A stretch of DNA of 64,000 bases from Planococcus maritimus (GTDB lineage: Bacteria > Bacillota > Bacilli > Bacillales_A > Planococcaceae). Each line of letters begins with the position of its first letter. Position 1 is the first letter of the stretch. Under the pieces are notes generated by a model, which worked only from the letters and a program-made list of their open reading frames with translations, had not been told where the DNA came from and ran no database searches. The stretch lies in the NCBI RefSeq assembly GCF_001687625.2, contig NZ_CP016538.2, positions 778,001 through 842,000 of the forward strand. The letters run 5' to 3'. The position numbers and the translations under genes were made by a program. This document shows positions 44,849 through 54,065 of this stretch, one piece after another.

Positions 44849-45132
44849 ACGGAAAAGAATGGCTTCCCTGAAAATTACTAACTGAATTTCCCTTCCAGCT
44901 ATTGCATATTTTCGAATTGAAACTTATAGTAAAAATGACACAGCAAGTTTTTTGAAATATATAACAATTAAAAGAGATACTTACACAAGGTATCAAATTT
45001 TTAAAATGATAGCGATTGACTAAAACTCCATTATGTTTACAGCTTGAGTGCACACCTAGAGGGAATGCTTGGATTTATTGATACAACAGAATAAAGCTTT
45101 GGCTACTACTATTTGAGGAGAGTGGGCGTGTT

Positions 45133-46773
45133 ATGAAAGCAGTTCGTAATGTGTTGGAATACCTAGAAGGAAATGGTGTTAAGTATATCTTTGGGATACC
45201 CGCAGGTTCAGTCAATGCGTTTTATGATCAATTATTGGATTTTCCGGAAATGACTCCGATTGTTACCAAACACGAAGGGGCCGCTTCTTATATGGCCGCT
45301 TCCTACGCAAAGTATTCTCGGGAACTGAGTGTATGCATCGGCAGCAGTGGCCCTGGAGGCACGAACCTACTGACTGGGGCGGCTAACGCGATGCGCGAAC
45401 ATTTGCCGATCCTGTTTCTTACTGGGGCTGTGCCGGTCAGTACGATGGGCTTGAATGCGTCGCAGGAACTGGATGCACAGTCGCTTTTTCAGTCGATCAC
45501 CAAGTATAGTGTGACAGTATTGAAACCGGAGAATTTATTGGCTGAGGTTGCCAAAGCGACACAAATTGCGCTGTCTGGTGTCCCGGGCCCGGTCCATGTG
45601 GCGATGCCGATCGATGTGCAAATGGGGAATATCGAACAACTGCCGATTCCGAAGCTCGAAATCGAGCGGCATGCCCCAATCTCCGCTGAACAAGTAAAGC
45701 GAGTAGCCGATCGATTGATGCAGAAGAAAAAGGGGTTCATCTTTGCGGGGCAAGGGGTGCGCAATTCAGTGGCTCAAGTCGTCGAACTGGCCGAATTACT
45801 CGATTGGCCGATCGTCGCGACACCTGTAGCTAAGGGACTGTTCCGGGGAGATCATCCGCTTTTTTCAGGCGTGTTCGGTTTTGCCGGCAATGAGCAGACT
45901 TCGTTGTTGGTGAACGAAGGCGATGCAGAGACCTTAATGGTACTGGGGTCCAGTTTAGGGGAAACTGCCACCAGCAATTACAACCCAAATCTCGCAAAAG
46001 ACCGATTTGTGATCCAGCTGGACTTTGACGACACTGTTTTCGGCCGAAAGTATCCTGTTAATATTCCTGTGCATGGAGACATGACGGATAGTTTGTCCCA
46101 AATTATTGACGAACTCAAAGATCGAGGACTGACAAGACCGCAGACTGTGAAGTTAGTGGAGCGTGATCAGGGAACGGAGCAGGATGCGGAATACAATACG
46201 AAAAACGTCTTGCTGAAGTTGCAGGAATTGTTGCCGGCTTCCACGCGCTATACAATTGATATCGGCGAATTTATGGCCTATGTGATTCATGATATGGACG
46301 TTTTGGAAGAAGACACTTTTGATATCAACGTCCATTTCGGGGCTATGGGGAGCGGGCTGAGCGCAGCGATCGGCTCGACGCTGGCTGAACCTGATCGGCC
46401 GGTCGTGGCACTGACGGGCGATGGTTGTTTCTTCATGCACGGCATGGAGATCCTCACCGCTAAAGAATACAATCTGCCTGTTTTGTTCGTCGTCATGAAT
46501 AATGCACGCTTAGGGATGGTTTACCAGGGGCATACTTTGCAATATAAACGCTCGCATCCATCTTTCGAGCAAGAGCCAGTCAATATTGCGGCAATGGCTG
46601 AAGCCTTAAATATCCCGAACTTCCGCGTAGATGATTTGGACGATTTGTCTCAAAATATGCTGGACGCATTAACCGGCTTGAACGGCCCAGCCATTTTAGA
46701 AGTGGCTTTAGTTGATAATAATATCCCGCCAATGGGGGACAGAGTGAAGTTTCTTTCTTCTTTCGGTAAATAG
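45133..46773 (+). CDS. Thiamine-pyrophosphate enzyme, acetolactate synthase-like
   Basis: A 546-residue TPP-dependent enzyme of the acetohydroxyacid synthase/pyruvate oxidase family. The catalytic Glu is in TKHEGAASYMA, the Pyr domain has SSGPGGTNLLTGAANA, and the PP domain has the TPP motif GDGCFFMHGMEILTAKEYNLPVLFVVMNNARLGM. The length fits AlsS or other ThDP family members; no FAD or small-subunit partner is present nearby. It is preceded by GAGGAGAG and followed by its own terminator. It could be a catabolic acetolactate synthase or another decarboxylase. Confidence 0.88.
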   Translation: MKAVRNVLEYLEGNGVKYIFGIPAGSVNAFYDQLLDFPEMTPIVTKHEGAASYMAASYAKYSRELSVCIGSSGPGGTNLLTGAANAMREHLPILFLTGAVPVSTMGLNASQELDAQSLFQSITKYSVTVLKPENLLAEVAKATQIALSGVPGPVHVAMPIDVQMGNIEQLPIPKLEIERHAPISAEQVKRVADRLMQKKKGFIFAGQGVRNSVAQVVELAELLDWPIVATPVAKGLFRGDHPLFSGVFGFAGNEQTSLLVNEGDAETLMVLGSSLGETATSNYNPNLAKDRFVIQLDFDDTVFGRKYPVNIPVHGDMTDSLSQIIDELKDRGLTRPQTVKLVERDQGTEQDAEYNTKNVLLKLQELLPASTRYTIDIGEFMAYVIHDMDVLEEDTFDINVHFGAMGSGLSAAIGSTLAEPDRPVVALTGDGCFFMHGMEILTAKEYNLPVLFVVMNNARLGMVYQGHTLQYKRSHPSFEQEPVNIAAMAEALNIPNFRVDDLDDLSQNMLDALTGLNGPAILEVALVDNNIPPMGDRVKFLSSFGK

Positions 46774-46823
46774 GGAATAATTTCTGCCGGGACAGCTCGA
46801 CCATAAATCAATAAGGCTTAGGT

Positions 46824-46857
46824 AAGAAGGTGCTGGTGTTGAGCATCTTCTTTTTTG
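46824..46857 (+). terminator. Terminator after the TPP enzyme gene
   Basis: AAGAAGGTGCT pairs with AGCATCTTCTT (one G-U), then T6. Confidence 0.85.
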
Positions 46858-47055
46858 TTCCGTAGAGATACTAAGGGGGGGAAGCAGTGCTAATGAAATT
46901 CCCCCTATTGTTCCAGAAAAATGTAAGGTACAATTTAATTAACAAATTTTTCTATATATTGAATGAAGTTTACTATTCAAGTGCTCTAATCGAAAAGATG
47001 GAGCTACACTTGAATTCCGGTTATCAAATGTACGAGGAAAGGAAGAGATACCTTC

Positions 47056-47766
47056 ATGATTTTGCATTCAGTAGAAGTGGGGACAGGAGAGCCGATTGTA
47101 TTCTTGCACACAGGGCTGCAGACGGGCATGACGGACTTTGAATACCAAAGAGAATTCTTTAAAGACTCATTTCGCGTGGTACTGCCTGATTTACGCGGAC
47201 ATGGCCAATCCATCAACAATGATTTGTCTAATTTTTTTAAGGACGCGGCGAGGGACCTATTGGATACATTGGAGAAAAAAGAAATGAGCTCTATTCATAT
47301 CGTAGGTGCTTCATTGGGCGCGTTGGTTGGGCTGTTTTTTGCTAAGAGGTTCCCCGAAAAAGTCAAAAGCTTGACGCTATCCGGTATAACACCGGGAAAA
47401 CCTGAGAATTGGAACCAGATGCACAAGGAAGATGTAGCCGTTCAAACTCAGCTCCTTCAAAATGAAGAAGCCATTCATCACTTCGATCAATTGCACGCAG
47501 CCGATTGGAAACAGTTTCTGTACATGGCACGAAATGACGAATGGTATCCGTTTGAAGAAACAAAAGATTTAGCGGGAATCCGTTCCCCTATCTTGCTTAT
47601 TGTGGGCGAAGGGAACCCTAACGAGACAACAGGGGCGATATCCTACCGTTCCATGCATGAAAATGTTCATGTTTCGATTATTCCCTTTGCCTCTCACTTA
47701 GTTCATATGGAACAACCCAAACTCTATAGCGAAGTGTTGAAGCTGTTTCTTAAAGGCATTTCTTAA
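47056..47766 (+). CDS. Alpha/beta hydrolase
   Basis: A 236-residue alpha/beta hydrolase with VFLHTG after beta-3, DLRGHGQS, the nucleophile elbow VGASLGALVG and a C-terminal SHLVHMEQP with the catalytic histidine. The acid is probably in the LLIVGEGNPNE loop. It is preceded by AGGAAAGG with an 11-base spacer. Substrate is unknown; the fold covers esterases, haloperoxidases and hydrolases. Confidence 0.88.
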   Translation: MILHSVEVGTGEPIVFLHTGLQTGMTDFEYQREFFKDSFRVVLPDLRGHGQSINNDLSNFFKDAARDLLDTLEKKEMSSIHIVGASLGALVGLFFAKRFPEKVKSLTLSGITPGKPENWNQMHKEDVAVQTQLLQNEEAIHHFDQLHAADWKQFLYMARNDEWYPFEETKDLAGIRSPILLIVGEGNPNETTGAISYRSMHENVHVSIIPFASHLVHMEQPKLYSEVLKLFLKGIS

Positions 47767-47810
47767 TTCAGGTGAATTTATGGGCTGGTATGGGGGAGGG
47801 AATAAAAAAC

Positions 47811-47972
47811 ATGGCAAAAATAATCCATAAGGACAATCAAGAGAATGTTTATATATTCATCGCGCTTATTGTCCTTTCCATCATTACATTCCGCCAAATA
47901 ACAATAATTGAACGAAAAAGAAAAGAAATCACAGCGGCTTTGATGGAGCCTTATGATCCTGAAATCTTATGA
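47811..47972 (+). CDS. Small membrane protein, 53 residues
   Basis: ATG 47811 follows GGGAGGGAATAAAAAAC. The product has one hydrophobic segment (VYIFIALIVLSIITF) and a charged C-terminus. The frame is open to GTG 47772, but the site before ATG 47811 is stronger. Function unknown. Confidence 0.6.
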   Translation: MAKIIHKDNQENVYIFIALIVLSIITFRQITIIERKRKEITAALMEPYDPEIL

Positions 47973-48059
47973 GTAGAAAAGATTTGTGAGCGCGAACTAG
48001 AGATTTTTGTAGTCAACGCGTATTAAAAGGGTAATGATGAAATGTTAGGAGGAATTCCA

Positions 48060-48227
48060 ATGGCCGAATTTTTAACATCACTGCTGTTCACTTTTGTCGT
48101 TTTATTGGTGATTTTTTCAGTGGCGTACAAGTTCTTGCTGCCAGAAAAGAGAATAATAAATATTAAAAACTTGTCGATTATCCTGGGGCAGGCACTTGTT
48201 ATTACGTTCATGCTGACGTTGATTTAG
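48060..48227 (+). CDS. Small membrane protein, 55 residues
   Basis: ATG 48060 has AGGAGG at the right distance. The product has two hydrophobic segments (FLTSLLFTFVVLLVIFSVAY and ILGQALVITFMLTLI). Function unknown; it sits among other small membrane and lipoprotein genes. Confidence 0.6.
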   Translation: MAEFLTSLLFTFVVLLVIFSVAYKFLLPEKRIINIKNLSIILGQALVITFMLTLI

Positions 48228-48270
48228 CTCGAGTTCATTGATAAGCAGACCAATTGAAGGGAATGGTTCT

Positions 48271-48720
48271 TTGAAAAGCTTCAAAACGATGGTTCTTGGC
48301 ATCTGTCTCGTGTTCACCTTAGCAGCTTGTAATCAGGCCGTTTGGTACGATACAAAAGAGGAAGCAATGGAAAATGGGCTGGAAGACAAAGCGCGTGGTG
48401 TTACGGTGGAAGAATATAAAGGCGAAACGATTGTATTGTATGAGTACGAAGGGGCTTTAGGGGCGGCAAGTATTACAGAAAGTGAAAAGGGCTATCATTG
48501 GTACAGAAGTGTTCCTTATCATGGATTTGACGTCACGGAGGATTTGCCCTATACAACAGGAAGTTTCACGTTTGAAACAGAAGCGGGAGTAGAGGTTGCC
48601 ATCTTATACGGAGCAATTTTCGATCCCATGATGGACATTAATGAGGTAGCCAGCCGTGAAGAGTTAACTGAAGTGACAATGCTGGATGAGTCCGATCTCT
48701 TTTATACTTTGCTTGAATAA
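48271..48720 (+). CDS. Hypothetical lipoprotein
   Basis: The signal peptide KSFKTMVLGICLVFTLAAC ends in a lipobox cysteine; the mature part is acidic with two short repeats of strand-like YKGETIVLYEYEG and FETEAGVEVAILYGA. TTG 48271 is used as start because GAAGGGAA lies 8-9 bases upstream; an upstream TTG at 48238 is open but lacks such a site. A perfect terminator follows. Not recognised. Confidence 0.65.
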   Translation: MKSFKTMVLGICLVFTLAACNQAVWYDTKEEAMENGLEDKARGVTVEEYKGETIVLYEYEGALGAASITESEKGYHWYRSVPYHGFDVTEDLPYTTGSFTFETEAGVEVAILYGAIFDPMMDINEVASREELTEVTMLDESDLFYTLLE

Positions 48721-48744
48721 GCTTAATCAGAAAGCAATTAAGTT

Positions 48745-48787
48745 AAAAAGTGCTGAATCAATGACAGAATTGATTCAGCACTTTTTA
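48745..48787 (+). terminator. Terminator after the lipoprotein gene
   Basis: AAAGTGCTGAATCAAT pairs perfectly with ATTGATTCAGCACTTT around a 6-base loop, then T5. Confidence 0.92.
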
Positions 48788-48962
48788 TTAATTTTCTGTA
48801 ATTTTTGCTAAATAACATTGACCTTGTAGAAAGCGTTCTGTAAAGTTGAAAACGGTGGTAGAAAAAACTGTAAATTTGAATAATTAAGTTTCAAAAATTT
48901 ACAAAATAAAAATCACCATTACACAGTTAAGGGCTTTTACTAAAAAGGAGGACGACAGGAAG

Positions 48963-50264
48963 ATGAATAACAGCTTATGGAACAAATCAGCAAAGGCTTT
49001 ATTGGCAGTAGGGTTAGTCGCAAGCTTTGGGGTGCCGACATCACAGACGACGGTGGAAGCAGCTGCTCCGGCGAATGACTTATTTATCTCGGAATACATA
49101 GAAGGCAGCAGCTTCAACAAAGCAATCGAGATTTATAATGGCACAGGCACTTCTGTTGAATTGAGCCCTTATTCATTGTCGCTGTATACCAATGGCAGCA
49201 CCTCCTCGCAAAGTGAAATGGCTCTTTCCGGCACTGTCGCAAACGGTGAGACGGTCGTCATTTATCACGGGAGCGCCAATGCAGCGATCCAAAGCAAGGG
49301 CGATTTGCAAAATAACAGTGTCGTCAATTTCAATGGCGACGATGCATTGGTCCTAGAAAAATCCGGAGCACCGATCGATTCGCTTGGCCAAGTAGGTGCA
49401 CGCATCGACAACTTGAAAGACGTTACGCTGGTCCGCAATCCGGATATTCAGTCTGGCGACAGCATAGTGAATAACTCATTCAACCCTTCAACTGAATGGA
49501 CGGTATACCCAAGCGATACAGTGGAATACCTAGGAAGTCACACGATGGAATCTGGCGTAACCCCAGTCCCTGATCCAGATCCAACTGTGGATGGCTATTA
49601 CGAAACGGCGAATGGTTTGCAAGGCGAGTCATTAAAAGCAGAGCTTCACGACATCATCGATGGACACACGGAACTTAGTTATTCACAAGTATGGGACGCA
49701 TTGAAAATCACTGATGAAGACCCAAATAACGCGAATAACGTTCTCTTATTATATACAGGCGAGTCCCGTTCGAAATCCTTGAACGGCGGCAATGTCGGAG
49801 ATTGGAACCGCGAACACACATGGGCGAAGTCTCACGGCAATTTCGGGACGGCGATGGGAGCGGGAACGGATATCCATCATTTGCGCCCGACCGACGTACA
49901 AGTGAATGGGCTGCGCGGCAATTTGGACTTTAATTACGGTGGCAGTACCGTCAGTGGCTGTGATGGCTGCTTACGCACACCGACTTCTTGGGAGCCGCCA
50001 AATGAAGTGAAAGGCGATGTCGCCCGGATGCTGTTTTATATGGCGGTTCGTTATGAATCAGGTGACGGCGTAGACTTGGAACTGAATGATTTCGTGAATA
50101 ACGGCTCAACGCCTTACCATGGCAAGATTTCTGTGTTGCTCGAATGGCATGAGCAAGACCCGGTCAGCTCATGGGAACAGCAACGCAACGAAAAAATCGA
50201 GGACATCCAAGGCAACCGTAACCCGTTCGTTGATCATCCAGAATGGGCAGAATCGATTTGGTAG
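48963..50264 (+). CDS. Secreted nuclease with lamin-tail domain and endonuclease I domain
   Basis: A 433-residue exported protein. Residues 1-35 are a signal peptide ending near VEAAA. A lamin-tail domain (about 38-195, starting NDLFISEYIEGSS) is followed by a short proline/aspartate linker and an endonuclease I domain (about 210-430) with WNREHTWAKSHGNFG and DIHHLRPTD, the beta-beta-alpha metal active site. It resembles extracellular nucleases of Bacillus (YurI/BsnB type) that degrade external DNA for nutrients. AAGGAGG precedes the ATG. Confidence 0.92.
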   Translation: MNNSLWNKSAKALLAVGLVASFGVPTSQTTVEAAAPANDLFISEYIEGSSFNKAIEIYNGTGTSVELSPYSLSLYTNGSTSSQSEMALSGTVANGETVVIYHGSANAAIQSKGDLQNNSVVNFNGDDALVLEKSGAPIDSLGQVGARIDNLKDVTLVRNPDIQSGDSIVNNSFNPSTEWTVYPSDTVEYLGSHTMESGVTPVPDPDPTVDGYYETANGLQGESLKAELHDIIDGHTELSYSQVWDALKITDEDPNNANNVLLLYTGESRSKSLNGGNVGDWNREHTWAKSHGNFGTAMGAGTDIHHLRPTDVQVNGLRGNLDFNYGGSTVSGCDGCLRTPTSWEPPNEVKGDVARMLFYMAVRYESGDGVDLELNDFVNNGSTPYHGKISVLLEWHEQDPVSSWEQQRNEKIEDIQGNRNPFVDHPEWAESIW

Positions 50265-50332
50265 AGAGAATTCAAGCTGAATACCCGGTGAACCATATAT
50301 TGAAATAGGATAGATGGAGCCTTAGAGGCATC

Positions 50333-50377
50333 AAAAATCCCCACAGCTTCTTAAAAGAAGACTGTGGGGATTTTTGT
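50333..50377. terminator. Bidirectional terminator
   Basis: AAAAATCCCCACAG pairs with CTGTGGGGATTTTT; inner CTTCTT/AAGAAG stem; lies between convergent genes. Confidence 0.9.
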
Positions 50378-50408
50378 GTGTAAAAGAAACCTGACTCATG
50401 TTCCTCGG

Positions 50409-50696
50409 CTAGCCGTTCTTCCTTTTCCATTCCAAAAGGATCGGAAGGATGTTTAATAAAATCGAGACTATCGTCAAAACCCATAATGCTGTCGCCATAA
50501 TCGGTACGACATCCGCTAGTGCCGACCAATCTTCTGCACGGACCCAGCTGGCAACGATATTGTAATCAGCCACGATGGTCAAAGCGGTAAACGACAGTCC
50601 TAGCGCCATCGCTAACCGATAATCTTTCCCTGTTGCGTATAACAAAAGGTTGGCACCGGTCGCCGTGATGGCAAGCAGGCCGAATAGGAACCACAT
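50409..50696 (-). CDS. Small membrane protein, 95 residues
   Basis: ATG 50696 has GGAGGTGAAGCG upstream. The product has three hydrophobic segments (FLFGLLAITATGANLLLY, LAMALGLSFTALTIV, MATALWVLTIVSILLNILPILL) and a basic C-terminus. The frame open to 50732 adds a His-rich stretch that is probably non-coding leader. Not recognised. Confidence 0.7.
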   Translation of the reverse strand: MWFLFGLLAITATGANLLLYATGKDYRLAMALGLSFTALTIVADYNIVASWVRAEDWSALADVVPIMATALWVLTIVSILLNILPILLEWKRKNG

Positions 50697-50904
50697 CGCT
50701 TCACCTCCCATTGATAAATGATGATGATTCATTAAGACTGCACGGCATGCTCAATGATTTCGGGAAAACAGTATGAGGCAAAAGAAAGTCATAAGCTAAA
50801 CTTTATTTAAAGAATAACTGAAAATACCGATTTTTGAAACTTTATACAGGCGAATACGTACTACAAGGTAACTAAGTGAACAAAAGACGAAAGGGGAGAT
50901 TTTT

Positions 50905-51093
50905 ATGCATTGGATGATGTGGATTTTCTGGGGGTTCTTTGCAGCTTTGTTTATTGGGAGCTATATCGTGGATAAACTGACAAAGAAAAAATACAGTTTA
51001 GGAAAAGCTGACAAATCCTTAAACCAAAGCACGGCAGAAGCAGATGCAAGGCGTCAAGCCACTCGCAATAACCACGAAAGCGGCATGTTTTAA
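50905..51093 (+). CDS. Small membrane-anchored protein, 62 residues
   Basis: A short protein with one N-terminal segment (WMMWIFWGFFAALFIGSYIV) and a charged cytoplasmic tail rich in Lys, Asp and Ala. GAAAGGGGAG precedes the ATG. The role is unknown; similar tails occur in small Bacillus membrane proteins of general stress loci. Confidence 0.65.
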   Translation: MHWMMWIFWGFFAALFIGSYIVDKLTKKKYSLGKADKSLNQSTAEADARRQATRNNHESGMF

Positions 51094-51187
51094 TGAAATA
51101 ACTGACATTTTTTGTGTCGTTGAGCAGGTGTAAGTTCCGGATGAACGGGTACAGTATACAAAATGCACGACGAGGAGGAATTGCTGT

Positions 51188-51415
51188 ATGGCCAGAAAAG
51201 GAACCGCTGGGCGCACGCCTGAAAAGCAAGTGGGGGCACGTGAATCTGCGATTGATAAAGCAATCAATAAAACAAAAGAGGCGCTAGATGGAGACAATGA
51301 AGCTACAGATTACGGTGAAGAAAAAGGCAGAGACCAACAGGAAGACGCAAAAGAATATTCGAAGCACGTATCAAGCGAAGACGATCACGATGTGACGGAT
51401 AACGATCACAAATAA
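51188..51415 (+). CDS. Small hydrophilic protein, 75 residues
   Basis: A strongly hydrophilic protein rich in Lys, Asp, Glu, Gln and Ser without predicted fold, with GAGGAGG before its ATG. It looks like a small acid-tolerance or desiccation-like hydrophilin or a spore-type small protein, but no family motif is certain. A perfect hairpin terminator starts a base after the stop. Confidence 0.65.
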   Translation: MARKGTAGRTPEKQVGARESAIDKAINKTKEALDGDNEATDYGEEKGRDQQEDAKEYSKHVSSEDDHDVTDNDHK

Positions 51416-51457
51416 AAAACGGAGCTTGAGGAAATTTCCTCAAGCTCCGTTTTTGTT
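51416..51457. terminator. Bidirectional terminator
   Basis: AAAAACGGAGCTTGAGGAAA pairs perfectly with its complement; serves both convergent genes. Confidence 0.92.
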
Positions 51458-52176
51458 TAGGATGGGTTAGTCGACCATAGTCCGGCGCTCTTAACAAAGA
51501 CGCGCGGATGCAGTTTCAAACTAGCGACAATCAAGTCCGCCAAGTCTTCCGGATGCATGACTTTTTCAGCATCTCCTGTGATCAAATTGGACTCGTGAGC
51601 AAGGTCCGTGACGACTGTGCTCGGCGTCATCGCCGTAACGCGGATATTGTGTTTGCGTACTTCGAGTGCGAGCGATTCAGTCAAGCCCATGACAGCGAAT
51701 TTGGAAGAGCTGTAAGCGCTCGTGACCGGTGCGCCTTTTTGACCTGCAGTGGACGAAATATTGATGATATCGCCTGAGCTTTGCTCGATCATGCCAGGCA
51801 AGACGGCACGTGTGGCGTTATAGACACCCATCAAGTTGACGTCGACGATGTTTTTCCATTCTTCTGGAGATAGTTCCATAAAGCCGCCGAATTTTCCGGT
51901 GCCGGCGTTATTGATCAGGATGTCGATAGCCCCGAGTTCGTTTTTGAGTTTCTCTGTCGCTTGTTCAATCGCTGCGAGATCCGTCACATCGGCTGAAGCT
52001 GTTGCCACTTTGACATTCGCATCTTGCAGTTCGACAGATACTTTGTCGAGATTTTCCTGATTCAAGCCGATCAAGCCGACATTTACGCCTTCATTGGCAA
52101 GAGCGATCGCTGTCGCACGGCCAATGCCGCGTCCTCCACCTGTGATGATCGCCGTTTTCCCTTTAATTGATTGCAT
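51457..52176 (-). CDS. SDR family 3-ketoacyl-ACP reductase-like
   Basis: A 239-residue classical SDR with TGGGRGIG at residues 13-20, NNAGTG near 88, ISSTAGQKG with the catalytic Ser and YSSSK with Tyr and Lys. The C-terminus has [10 protein letters not shown] in the substrate loop. It resembles FabG-like paralogues without known substrate. It is followed by the terminator shared with the small hydrophilin gene. Confidence 0.88.
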   Translation of the reverse strand: MQSIKGKTAIITGGGRGIGRATAIALANEGVNVGLIGLNQENLDKVSVELQDANVKVATASADVTDLAAIEQATEKLKNELGAIDILINNAGTGKFGGFMELSPEEWKNIVDVNLMGVYNATRAVLPGMIEQSSGDIINISSTAGQKGAPVTSAYSSSKFAVMGLTESLALEVRKHNIRVTAMTPSTVVTDLAHESNLITGDAEKVMHPEDLADLIVASLKLHPRVFVKSAGLWSTNPS

Positions 52177-52352
52177 CGTAACACTCCTTCAGTTTGGGCA
52201 GGACAAGGCCTTCCCGCAATTAAATACTTTCTTATTATCTGTGATTTGATTCGGAAATGCATGTGATGCGTCTTGAGTAGATGATTTTCCGGTTACTGAG
52301 AAAAATCGTATTTGCTGTGTATTGATATCAGCGAGATATTGGAGTGTTTGGA

Positions 52353-52462
52353 GAAGCGTCCGCTCGACTCCTGTGGTAAAGCGAGACGACCGAGACCCCG
52401 CAGTGAACGTAGTGAGCGAGGAGGCTTGGGCGCGAGCCCACGGAAAGCGAGCGGTAAGCTTC
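52353..52462. repeat. Intergenic repeat of Bacillaceae type
   Basis: About 110 bases bounded by GAAGCGTCCGCTCG and CGAGCGGTAAGCTTC, which pair as outer arms, with GACTCCTG..GACCCCGCAG and AACGTAGTGAGCGAGGAGGC inside. The words CCGCTCGACTCCTG and CCGCAGTGAACGTAGTGAGC are the known body of a dispersed Bacillaceae repeat. The element lies between two SDR genes on the same strand. Confidence 0.7.
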
Positions 52463-52489
52463 GGAAAATACGTTTAAGTATTGAGTCAA

Positions 52490-52526
52490 AATAAAAACAA
52501 CCCGGGAAATCCCGGGCTGTTCGTGT
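52490..52526 (-). terminator. Terminator of the SDR gene at 52529
   Basis: Minus-strand AACAGCCCGGGATTTCCCGGGTTGTT is followed by TTTATTTT. Confidence 0.85.
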
Positions 52527-52528
52527 GA

Positions 52529-53311
52529 TCAATATTTATAGGATTGGCCGCCGTCGATCGGAATGACGGTAGCGTTGATGAATTTCGCTGCATCCGATAA
52601 CAAGAAAGCGACGAGGTTGCCAACTTCCTCTGGTTTACCGAAACGTTTCATCGGGTTGACGCTGACGAATTCCTGGCCGGCTGCTTCCCAGTCGTCTCCA
52701 GCGATTTGCTTCAAAGAGCCTTCGACCATTGGCGTCATGATGGCGCCTGGTGCGATGGCGTTGATGCTAATGCCAAACTCACCATATTCGATGCCGGAAT
52801 TGCGTGTCATGCCGACAACGCCGTGCTTGCTCGCTGCATAGCCGGACTGGTTGCCGATGCCGCGGATGCCGCCAACCGATGCGGTATTGACAATCGAGCC
52901 GTAGCCTTGCTCTTTCATAACTTTCAAGACGTGCTTCATGCCGTAGAAGACACCGTTCAAGTTGACGCTGATGACTTTTTCGAATTCATCAGAACCGTAG
53001 TCTTCCGTCAAGTTCTGCTTGCCTTCGATACCGGCGTTATTGAAGAAGCCATCGATTTTGCCGAATGTATCGAGCGTGAATTGGACATAGTTTTTCACTT
53101 GTTCTTCATCGGTCACGTTTGCTTCAACAATCTTGATAGAAGCGTCCGGGAAATCTGCCAGAATTTCGTTTTTGCTCGCTTCCAGTGACTCATTGTTCAT
53201 GTCTACAAGGACCAGCTTGCCGCCTTGAGCTGCGATCGAGTCGGCAGCGGCACGGCCAAGACCGGAACCTCCGCCGGTAATAATGACGACTTTGTCTTGG
53301 TAATTAATCAT
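52529..53311 (-). CDS. SDR family oxidoreductase
   Basis: A 260-residue classical SDR with TGGGSGLG near residue 11, NNAGIEG near 90, VNTASVGG and YAASKHGVVGMTR. ATG 53311 has AAAGGAGAG upstream and is chosen over ATG 53332. It is divergent from a TetR regulator with a palindromic operator in between, so it is probably induced or repressed by that regulator. The substrate is not evident; homologues include glucose-1-dehydrogenase-like enzymes. Confidence 0.88.
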   Translation of the reverse strand: MINYQDKVVIITGGGSGLGRAAADSIAAQGGKLVLVDMNNESLEASKNEILADFPDASIKIVEANVTDEEQVKNYVQFTLDTFGKIDGFFNNAGIEGKQNLTEDYGSDEFEKVISVNLNGVFYGMKHVLKVMKEQGYGSIVNTASVGGIRGIGNQSGYAASKHGVVGMTRNSGIEYGEFGISINAIAPGAIMTPMVEGSLKQIAGDDWEAAGQEFVSVNPMKRFGKPEEVGNLVAFLLSDAAKFINATVIPIDGGQSYKY

Positions 53312-53412
53312 GGATATCTCTCTCCTTTTCATGGATATGCTAAACTTGAAAATAGGCTACTCTTTTACTGTAAGCGTTTGCAAGCAAGCTCTCAATCAGT
53401 AAAATTTCCGGA

Positions 53413-53450
53413 TGTGTCGAGTAATTCGACACATTCTTGAGAACTGTCGA
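53413..53450. promoter_or_regulatory. TetR-type operator palindrome and half-site
   Basis: TGTGTCGA and TCGACACA (53413-53420 and 53426-53433) flank a 5-base centre, and a further half-site TGTCGA is at 53445-53450. It lies between a TetR gene and the divergent SDR gene, as expected for its operator. Confidence 0.72.
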
Positions 53451-53468
53451 GTTTAAGGGGGATGGGCG

Positions 53469-54065
53469 ATGAAAAGTAAAAAAGAAAGATTATCTCCGCA
53501 AGCAGAGCGAACGAAGCAGCATTTAAAAGAAGCGTATATCGAATTGATCAACGAAAAAGGATACAGCCACGTGTCGGTGACAGATATTGTCCACCGAGCG
53601 CAGTATAACCGGGCGACTTTCTATTTGTATTATCTGGACAAGTTCCATTTGACTGAAGAACTGCTCGAAGAAATGTTCCGGCAGATTAAACGAACCAGTA
53701 CCGAGCGCTACAAAAAGGGAGCGGATGTGCTCACTTCGGCAATGGATGCGGATTCTTTTGAATTGATTCGCTTTGTGTATGATAATCGTTCTTTTTTCAA
53801 TTTATATCTAACAGAAGATACCATCCCAGGACTTCACGGAGAGTTGCCGCAAGCGATTTTTGAAATGCTCGACGAAGGGTTTACATTCGAAGGGATCCAC
53901 AACGACCATATTAACTCCCAGCAGTTCAAACGGTATATGGCGTACGGGACTTCAGGACTTATTCTGGAATGGGCCAAAACAGGCTATGAGAAATCCCCAA
54001 AAGAGATGACCGGCACTTTGATCGACATTGTGCGGTCGTTTGCGACAGCTTTTCGGTTCAATTAA
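53469..54065 (+). CDS. TetR/AcrR family transcriptional regulator
   Basis: A 198-residue regulator. The N-terminal HTH reads TKQHLKEAYIELINEKGYSHVSVTDIVHRA, QYNRATFYLYYLDK; the C-terminal ligand-binding part has the YDNRSFFNLYLTED block of the TetR_C_33-like group. The start is preceded by a GGGGGATGGG site. It faces the SDR gene at 52529 and is the likely regulator of it. The effector is unknown. Confidence 0.9.
   Translation: MKSKKERLSPQAERTKQHLKEAYIELINEKGYSHVSVTDIVHRAQYNRATFYLYYLDKFHLTEELLEEMFRQIKRTSTERYKKGADVLTSAMDADSFELIRFVYDNRSFFNLYLTEDTIPGLHGELPQAIFEMLDEGFTFEGIHNDHINSQQFKRYMAYGTSGLILEWAKTGYEKSPKEMTGTLIDIVRSFATAFRFN

Noticed and set aside
46887..47141. 84-codon ORF with an AAGGGGGGGAAG ribosome-binding site
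   Set aside because: Its second half overlaps the alpha/beta hydrolase gene in another frame, and its product has no recognisable feature, so I treat it as a chance ORF.
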